Position numbers and translations under genes: made by a program. From positions 1 to 64,000 of the forward strand of contig CAZRIV010000015.1 of NCBI GenBank assembly GCA_964600235.1: a stretch of 64,000 nt of DNA, in the 5' to 3' direction. The notes under the pieces are model-generated. The model was given only the letters and a program-made list of their open reading frames with translations. It did not search any database and was not told where the DNA came from. Of this stretch, positions 58,030-64,000 are shown one piece after another. Each line of letters opens with the position of its first letter. Positions within the stretch are counted from its first letter, which is position 1. The DNA comes from MWEI01 sp964600235 (GTDB lineage: Bacteria > Desulfobacterota > Desulfomonilia > UBA1062).

Positions 58030-59798
58030 TGTCCCAGCAGCAGGTTCACATCCTTCATGGCGTTCCGGCTTCAGCAGGTATTGCCATCGGACAAGCGGTA
58101 GTCATAGATACGAAGAAAATTGAGCGATACCCCAAGCTTCGGGTTTCAGAAGATCGGGTGGATGACGAACTCCAGCGTTTCCATGAGGCAATGGTCCTTT
58201 CTCAGAAACAGATCAGCGAGGCTATTCGCACCCTCGAGACACACAATGTAATAAAAGAGCATTCCCTTATCCTAGAGACACATCTCCTCATGCTAAAGGA
58301 CCCGGCCCTCATAGATCGGGTCAAGCAGCTCATAACCGAGGACTTCATTAATGCCGAATGGGCCTTGAAAATTGCCATACAGGAGATTGAAAAGGCCTTT
58401 GACGCCATTGATGACGACTACATAAAGAGCAGGGTATCGGACACAAACTTTGTCAGTGAACGGTTGTTGAGAAACCTTATAGGCAAGCAGACCAGCGGGT
58501 TCCACCTTCTGGACAACAGTATCATCGTCGCACACGACCTTTCTCCCGCAGACACAGCCATGCTCAACAAAAACAAAGTGCTGGGTTTTGCAACCGATGT
58601 AGGTGGTCTTACCTCCCATACCGCCATTATAGCGCACTCGCTGGAAATCCCTGCTGTTGTTGGTCTTGAGAATGTTTCCTCCCTCATTAATCCCGGCGAC
58701 AGTGTAATCCTTGACGGAATCTCCGGGGTTCTCATAGTCAACCCGTCTGAATCACAGGTGCATGAATACCAGAACAGGGCCAGGTCATATCTGAGCCTTG
58801 AACTCAAACTCAAGGAAAAGTCCAAGGAACCTGCCATCACCAAGGATGGCAAATATATTAAAGTAAAGGGCAACCTTGAGTTCAAGGAAGAGGTTCGAAC
58901 CGTGCTTGATCATGGGGCCGAGGGTATCGGGCTCTACCGTACTGAATTCCTTTATCTCATCCGCAAGGAAATCCCTTCTGAAGAAGACCATTTCGAGGCG
59001 TATAGGACGGTTGTAGAAACGGTCTCCCCCTTCAATACCATAATCCGTACCTTGGACCTTGGCGGCGATAAATTCTATGCCGCCCTGAGCAGGTCGATCA
59101 GCGAGAGAAATCCCGTCATGGGATTAAGGGCCATAAGGCTGTGCCTGAAAGAAATAGATATCTTCAAGACACAGCTCAGGGGCATCTTGAGGGCCAGCCA
59201 CTATGGCAATACCTCCATAATGTTCCCCATGATCTCAGGTATGGAAGAGCTCAATAAGGCCAAGGAGATCCTTGAGGAAACCAAGATAAGCCTTGAAAAA
59301 GAAAGCATCCCCTTTGACAAGAATATCCGGGTAGGCATCATGATCGAGATCCCGTCTGCTGCGGTCATTGCCGATATCCTTGCAAAGGAGGTCGACTTCT
59401 TCAGCCTAGGGACAAACGACCTCATCCAGTATTCCCTGGCCATTGACCGGGGCAATGAGTATGTCAACTATCTGTATGAACCACTGCATCCCGGGGTCCT
59501 GCGGCTTATTCAATTCACTGTCGATGCAGCTCATAACGCCGGCATTCCCGTATCCATGTGCGGCGAGATGGCCGGACGAGAGATATATACCCCTATCCTT
59601 CTCGGCATGGGCATCGATTCACTCTCCACGAATGCCTTTGCAATCTCGCACGTCAAGGAGATGGCCAGAAAACTCAGCATCGATAAATGCAAGGGTATCG
59701 TAAGCCAGATCTATGAGATGAAAACCGCTGCAGAAATCTATGAATTTATGAGCAAAGAGATTATGGATAATGCTCACGATATTTTTGAACTCGCCTGA
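58029..59798 (+). CDS. ptsI: PTS enzyme I
   Basis: Phosphoenolpyruvate-protein phosphotransferase, which passes phosphate from PEP to HPr. The 589 residues include the phosphohistidine site GGLTSHTAIIAHS (H197), the PEP-binding GIGLYRTEFLYL, and ESIPFDKNIRVGIMIEIPSA. FFSLGTNDLIQYSLAIDRGN and the catalytic cysteine block PVSMCGEMAG follow. All domains are in the normal order, with no GAF or extra domain. Translational coupling with HPr through TAATG ensures balanced synthesis. It ends the EIID-HPr-EI unit. Confidence 0.96.
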   Translation: MSQQQVHILHGVPASAGIAIGQAVVIDTKKIERYPKLRVSEDRVDDELQRFHEAMVLSQKQISEAIRTLETHNVIKEHSLILETHLLMLKDPALIDRVKQLITEDFINAEWALKIAIQEIEKAFDAIDDDYIKSRVSDTNFVSERLLRNLIGKQTSGFHLLDNSIIVAHDLSPADTAMLNKNKVLGFATDVGGLTSHTAIIAHSLEIPAVVGLENVSSLINPGDSVILDGISGVLIVNPSESQVHEYQNRARSYLSLELKLKEKSKEPAITKDGKYIKVKGNLEFKEEVRTVLDHGAEGIGLYRTEFLYLIRKEIPSEEDHFEAYRTVVETVSPFNTIIRTLDLGGDKFYAALSRSISERNPVMGLRAIRLCLKEIDIFKTQLRGILRASHYGNTSIMFPMISGMEELNKAKEILEETKISLEKESIPFDKNIRVGIMIEIPSAAVIADILAKEVDFFSLGTNDLIQYSLAIDRGNEYVNYLYEPLHPGVLRLIQFTVDAAHNAGIPVSMCGEMAGREIYTPILLGMGIDSLSTNAFAISHVKEMARKLSIDKCKGIVSQIYEMKTAAEIYEFMSKEIMDNAHDIFELA

Positions 59799-59834
59799 TA
59801 CCTCCCTTATAATACTAAGAAAGAGGCACTATCC

Positions 59835-60299
59835 ATGCAGGATCCTGAAGCGATCAAGACGCTGTGTCTGAATAAAGCTGCCAGGCACTCCTATGAGATC
59901 ATTGAGACCATTGAAGCAGGTATCGTTCTGATCGGGCCTGAGGTGAAGTCACTGCGCAATGGCGGTGGAAACATCAAGGACAGCTACGCCCAGGTGAAAA
60001 ATGCAGAGATATTTCTGAATAATTTCCATATCAGTCCCTATGCACAGGCATCAAACATCCATTATGATCCCACATGGCCGAGAAAACTGCTGTTGCACAG
60101 ACGGGAGATCATAAGACTCGCCGCCAAGGTTAAAGAAAAGGGCCTCACGCTCGTACCCTTAAAACTCTACCTGAAGGGCAATCGTATCAAGGTTGAGATA
60201 GGGCTTGCAAAAGGCAGGCGGGCCCACAGTAAAAAAGATGTCATCAAGGAAAGGGATATCCAGAGAGAGACTGCAAGAGAGGTGAAATCGTGGAGATAA
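59835..60299 (+). CDS. smpB: SsrA-binding protein
   Basis: A 154-residue protein of the SmpB family, which binds tmRNA and brings it to stalled ribosomes. Recognisable blocks are LNKAARHSYEIIETIEAGIV, GPEVKSLRNGGGNIKDSYAQ, then RKLLLHRREI and the basic C-terminal tail GLAKGRRAHSKKDVIKERDI. The last ten bases overlap the start of tldD. The tmRNA gene itself was not found in the window. Confidence 0.96.
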   Translation: MQDPEAIKTLCLNKAARHSYEIIETIEAGIVLIGPEVKSLRNGGGNIKDSYAQVKNAEIFLNNFHISPYAQASNIHYDPTWPRKLLLHRREIIRLAAKVKEKGLTLVPLKLYLKGNRIKVEIGLAKGRRAHSKKDVIKERDIQRETAREVKSWR

Positions 60300-61684
60300 G
60301 AATTGCTGATATCGACCCGGAGCGGTTGCTGAAAAGATCTTTGAAAAACGGCGGTGATTTTGCCGAACTTTATATTGAAAATAAAACTGGAACTTCAATT
60401 ATCAGCGAGGCAAACAAGATCGAGAAATTCCTCATTACCCAGGAGTCAGGTATGGCCCTTCGGGTAATCATGGGCGAGAGATCGGCATACGCCTATACAA
60501 ATGATGTTTCTTCGCTGGATGAGCTTGCAGATACCGTTGCTTCGGCTGTGAGATCAGGGGACTTTACCAGAGTCATTCCGCTTGCCAAGAGAGCTCCCAC
60601 CTCAATAGTCCTCAAGGAAATCGATCCTGAGAGGGTTGATCCCCAAGATAAGATCTCGCTGGTACAAAGGGCTCAGCGGATTGCCTGGGATATGGATGGA
60701 TCAGTGGTGCAGGTCAGGGTGATGTATGGAGACGGATCGAGAAATGTGTTCATTGCCAACTCTAACGGATTCATTGCAGAAGACTCACGCGACTCGATCA
60801 TTTTTGTCGTGCAGGGAATCGTTGCCAGGGATTCACTCATGGAAACAGGTTATGAACCGGTTGGTGGTGCACGCGGCTTCGAGATTTTCAAAGAGATCTC
60901 TCCTGATGAAATTGCTCGAAGGGCCATCAGCAGGGCATTGAGAACCCTCAAGGCACATCGAGCACCAGCTGGGACCATGCCTGTAGTCCTTTCCAGCGAG
61001 GCAGGCGGCACCATGGTGCACGAGGCAATCGGCCATGGTCTGGAGGCCGATCTGGCCGGCGAAGGCCTGTCGGTTTATTCCGGCAAAATGGGTATGCAGG
61101 TTGCGTCATCCGCGATCACTGTCGTGGACGACGGAACAATAAAGGGCCTGAGGGGAAGCATGGGCTGTGATGATGAAGGAAGCCCTGCAGAGCGCACTGT
61201 CCTCGTCGAAAAAGGTGTTCTGAGGGGATTCATGACCGACCTTATCACTGCCAAGAAACTCGGGCTTCCCCTCACTGGGAACGCACGTCGTGAATCATAC
61301 CGGAACAGACCGATCCCCCGCATGACCAACACCATCATTGAGCCGGGCACCTCAGACCCTGATGAGATAATCAAAAAAGTCCATGCCGGCATCTTCGTAA
61401 AAAAAATGGGTGGCGGTCAGGTCAATACCGTCACTGGTGACTTTGTCTTTAATATCTCTGAAGGTTACCTGATAGAAGAAGGCTGTGTTGGTGAACCCAT
61501 CAGGGGAGCGACTCTTATCGGGAACGGCCCCAGGATACTCAACTCAATCGAGTTGGTAGGAAACGACCTGGGCTTCGGCATCGGCACATGCGGCAAGGAC
61601 GGTCAGGGCGTTCCCATCGCAGATGCCCAACCTACCCTCTTGATACCTGAGATTACCGTTGGAGGTGAAATCCGCAATGATTAA
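60290..61684 (+). CDS. tldD: TldD-family metalloprotease
   Basis: A 464-residue member of the TldD/PmbA family. The metal-binding HExxxH is H244-EAIG-H249 in TMVHEAIGHGLEADLAGEG, which distinguishes catalytic TldD from its partner TldE/PmbA. The C-terminal beta-barrel region has GDFVFNISEGYLIEEG. In other bacteria TldD/E process modified peptides such as microcin B17 and degrade unfolded peptides. No pmbA/tldE partner is present in the window. The start overlaps smpB; the end overlaps sppA. Confidence 0.93.
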   Translation: MEIRIADIDPERLLKRSLKNGGDFAELYIENKTGTSIISEANKIEKFLITQESGMALRVIMGERSAYAYTNDVSSLDELADTVASAVRSGDFTRVIPLAKRAPTSIVLKEIDPERVDPQDKISLVQRAQRIAWDMDGSVVQVRVMYGDGSRNVFIANSNGFIAEDSRDSIIFVVQGIVARDSLMETGYEPVGGARGFEIFKEISPDEIARRAISRALRTLKAHRAPAGTMPVVLSSEAGGTMVHEAIGHGLEADLAGEGLSVYSGKMGMQVASSAITVVDDGTIKGLRGSMGCDDEGSPAERTVLVEKGVLRGFMTDLITAKKLGLPLTGNARRESYRNRPIPRMTNTIIEPGTSDPDEIIKKVHAGIFVKKMGGGQVNTVTGDFVFNISEGYLIEEGCVGEPIRGATLIGNGPRILNSIELVGNDLGFGIGTCGKDGQGVPIADAQPTLLIPEITVGGEIRND

Positions 61685-62555
61685 AAATATAATAAGTATT
61701 TGTACCGCCATCTTGTGTTCGTTCATTCTGCAGGGCTGCGCATTCGTCTCTTTCGATCTCGGAAGTTTCATGCAGCTTCAGCCCTATGAGGAGCGGGTAA
61801 TCGAAGAAGGTTCAAAGGACAAAATCCTTGTAGTCGAGGTCCTGGGCATCATAACGACCACCTCCATGAGGGACGGCTTTATAACCAGGCAGGGGACCCT
61901 TGAACGAATTGATGGTATCCTGGAAATAGCCAAAGAAGACAAGGCCATAAAGGGTATCCTTCTTAAGATCGATTCGCCAGGCGGTGGTGTGACTGCATCA
62001 GACCTGGTATTCAGACAGATCAAGGAATTTAAGGAAAAACACAAGATACCGGTTGTGGCATGTGTAACAGGCCAGGGTACCTCGGGTGCGTACATGGTGG
62101 CATTGTCGGCTGACAATATTGTTGCCCTGCCCTCTGCAGTAGTGGGAAACATAGGAGTTCTCATGCCTTCTATCAGTCTGGAGGGCCTCATGGATAAACT
62201 TGGCATTAAAAATCAGACACTGACCTCAGGAAAACTCAAGGATTCGGGAACCATATTACGGGACATGAATAAGGACGACAAGGCCATCCTCGAAGAGATT
62301 GTCAATGAATTCAGCCAGGATTTTATCGCCAGGGTCAAGGCAATCAGGCCGGTAAAACAAGAAGACATTGATATCATTAAAGACGGCCGGGTGATGACAG
62401 CATCCATGGGATTGAAACACAAGCTTATCGATCAGGTGGGATACTACGAGGATGCCATGAAGACCATGGAATCCCTCTCTAAAATACCCAAACCCACCGT
62501 CGTGGTGTATAGGAGAAAGGGAGAAAATAAGGGAGGATTCTATTCCTGGCCATAG
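61677..62555 (+). CDS. sppA: Signal peptide peptidase SppA, 36K type, lipoprotein-like
   Basis: A 292-residue membrane-anchored serine protease that degrades cleaved signal peptides. The nucleophile S136 lies in TGQGTSGAYMVALSAD and the general-base lysine is in LTSGKLKDSG (K186 or K188). GILLKIDSPGGGV is the family block. The length is that of the single-domain SppA type. The N-terminal helix ends LQGC, a possible lipobox at C21, so it may be lipid-anchored. The start is the ATG with GGAGGTG upstream, overlapping the tldD stop. Confidence 0.93.
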   Translation: MIKNIISICTAILCSFILQGCAFVSFDLGSFMQLQPYEERVIEEGSKDKILVVEVLGIITTTSMRDGFITRQGTLERIDGILEIAKEDKAIKGILLKIDSPGGGVTASDLVFRQIKEFKEKHKIPVVACVTGQGTSGAYMVALSADNIVALPSAVVGNIGVLMPSISLEGLMDKLGIKNQTLTSGKLKDSGTILRDMNKDDKAILEEIVNEFSQDFIARVKAIRPVKQEDIDIIKDGRVMTASMGLKHKLIDQVGYYEDAMKTMESLSKIPKPTVVVYRRKGENKGGFYSWP

Positions 62556-62717
62556 TTATCAATAAGATTACAATATATTACATGTGCGTTAACCCAAGAG
62601 AATCTTAAGCAGACAAAGGTTCTGTTTAATACTTCTTCAGAGATCTACCGATCATATCAGATAAGTGCATTTCTATGACAGGCATAACCGACATCAACAT
62701 AGAGGATTGAGCCGAGA

Positions 62718-64000
62718 ATGACTATCGTTCCGAGCGGTGGCATGGAAATCAGGCGATCAGGCCAGATGAAGGCTTATCTCGGTTCCTGTGTCGGTGTGGC
62801 CATTCTTGATGCCCAAAGGCATGTGGGCGGGATGATCCATATACTGCTTCCAGAACCGCTCTGCGACATTCCTGAAACCCAGCTTACCTACTACGCCAGC
62901 ACCGGTCTCCCCATTTTCCTCAACTCACTGGACAATGCAGGTGCTGTTAAGGAAGACCTTTCCGCCTATGTCTCGGGTGGTGCACTCATAGACCCGAGTT
63001 CCCACCAGGACCTTGCCCTCAACATCGGCGGGCGCACCCTGGAGATAACTCTCGGCATCTTGAGGAATAAAGGTATACCCATTAAATTTCTTGAAGCGAG
63101 CGGAACCATCGGTTTCTGCATCATGCTGGACATTGATAAGGGAATATGCAAAATCGAACCCGTCATCAAGGATGCCCACCATAAGCTCACCCAGTCGGCG
63201 ACCATGCCCGCCCTCTCCGAGATCGGACGAACCATAGAGGATCTACAGCCTGTCCCGCAGATTGCACTGGGTATTGCCAGCATGATATCCGACGAGATGA
63301 CAGACATCAACTCCATCGCTTCTGAAATTAGGAAAGACCAGGTTATTGCAGCAGAAGTCCTCAAGCTTTGCAACTCCTCATACCTGGGGCTGCCGAGGAA
63401 GATCGAAACCATCGACGAGGCAATCGTTATACTGGGCAGCAAGACGCTGCTCCAGTTGATCATCACCGCCCAGTCGGAAAAGCTCCTGACCGGATCGGAT
63501 AAGGGATATTCACTGATACGGGGAGGTTTGTTCTATCACGCCCTGGCAACGGCCCGCTTGTGCGAGAGACTCTCCAGGATCCATGGCAGGATTAGACCTG
63601 ATCTTGCCTACACGGCAGGGCTCCTTCACGACATAGGCAAGGTGGTTCTAGACCAGTACATGGCCAGGGTACAGCCGCTTTTCTATCGTATCCTCGCCGC
63701 GCACAAAGAAGACTCGAGCACACTTGAACAGAAGATTTTCGGCATAGACCACAATCTCGCAGGGCTTCACCTGGCAGAAAGCTGGAAGCTGCCGGAAGTG
63801 ATCAAGGACGTGATACTCTTTCATCATCATCCCGACAAGGCACTGAAAAACAGTGAACTCGTGCACCTTGTCTATGTTTCTGATGCCATCGCCCACAGTT
63901 TTCTCCCTGGTTTTGAGATAGAACACATTGACACCGCCCCTTTCGATGAAAGTCTGAACATGCTCATGTTGTCCCCTGAAATGGTAGTTGATGCGCTTGG
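62718..64000 (+). CDS. CheD-HDOD fusion protein, cut by window end
   Basis: An open frame from ATG 62718 runs to the window edge with no stop (427 codons visible). Residues 1 to about 155 match CheD, the chemoreceptor glutamine deamidase: AYLGSCVGVAILD with C24, and GGMIHILLPEP with H41, which has the same 17-residue spacing as the CheD Cys/His pair. Residues from about 170 match an HDOD domain (ISDEMTDINSIASEIRKDQV, then VLKLCNSSYLGLPRKIETID), with LLHDIGK and FHHHPDKAL further on. The fusion links receptor modification to an HDOD output domain. The usual CheD threonine six residues before the cysteine is replaced by lysine here. Confidence 0.82.
   Translation, partial: MTIVPSGGMEIRRSGQMKAYLGSCVGVAILDAQRHVGGMIHILLPEPLCDIPETQLTYYASTGLPIFLNSLDNAGAVKEDLSAYVSGGALIDPSSHQDLALNIGGRTLEITLGILRNKGIPIKFLEASGTIGFCIMLDIDKGICKIEPVIKDAHHKLTQSATMPALSEIGRTIEDLQPVPQIALGIASMISDEMTDINSIASEIRKDQVIAAEVLKLCNSSYLGLPRKIETIDEAIVILGSKTLLQLIITAQSEKLLTGSDKGYSLIRGGLFYHALATARLCERLSRIHGRIRPDLAYTAGLLHDIGKVVLDQYMARVQPLFYRILAAHKEDSSTLEQKIFGIDHNLAGLHLAESWKLPEVIKDVILFHHHPDKALKNSELVHLVYVSDAIAHSFLPGFEIEHIDTAPFDESLNMLMLSPEMVVDAL

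Overview
The window reads as chromosomal DNA of a Gram-negative bacterium. It carries many lipoproteins and outer-membrane beta-barrels, a GDP-fucose polysaccharide locus, and a mannose-family PTS tail (EIID, HPr, EI). It also has a multi-PAS protein ending in a LuxR-type helix-turn-helix, a CheD-HDOD fusion, and short GC-rich palindromes of the CCTCGCAGC..GCTGCGAGG type. Together these suggest a deltaproteobacterium-like (Desulfobacterota) organism. That placement is inference; no rRNA or tRNA gene was seen.

Layout. 1-12.2 kb is a surface-polysaccharide region: acyltransferase, GT-C-like membrane proteins, gmd and fcl for GDP-L-fucose, a methyltransferase/GT2 fusion, a hexapeptide acetyltransferase, a GtrB-like transferase and a flippase-like protein. 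The GC-rich gmd-to-gtrB block (3.7-8.8 kb) sits between AT-richer membrane genes. 12.2-26 kb, all on the minus strand, holds a YfhO-like protein, three large TMTC-like proteins (multi-pass GT-C domain plus TPR repeats), a dolichol-P-mannose-synthase-like GT2, a beta-propeller protein and a lipoprotein. A fourth TMTC-like gene lies at 34.5-36.7 kb on the plus strand.

26.2-33.3 kb is a minus-strand operon that I consider the most interesting part. Three secreted proteins have a DLSxVxxQAG-type motif just after the signal peptide. They are followed by a C39-family cysteine peptidase, a coiled-coil plus beta-barrel outer-membrane protein resembling FapF, and a FadL-family protein. The set resembles the Fap functional-amyloid and Fil-type systems. 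37-41 kb holds lipoproteins and a repeat-bearing outer-membrane protein. 41-44.6 kb is one gene with eight PAS domains of exactly 120 residues each.

45-55.8 kb holds a lipid-export-like set: a DUF1302-like outer-membrane protein, a LolA-like protein, a small membrane protein, an RND/MMPL transporter, a large duplicated lipoprotein, a second lipoprotein and a PorV-like protein. Three copies of a TAATGA-N4-TCATTA palindrome lie in its promoter regions. 56.3-64 kb is housekeeping: nth, EIID-HPr-EI, smpB, tldD, sppA and a CheD-HDOD gene cut off by the window end.

A diverged repeat family of about 100-170 bp is present in three of the four convergent intergenic gaps (12.0, 36.7 and 44.7-45.0 kb), twice with very long hairpins in or beside it. 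A TPR-gene remnant (14.9 kb) and an IS256-like transposase remnant (56.1 kb) record past rearrangement.
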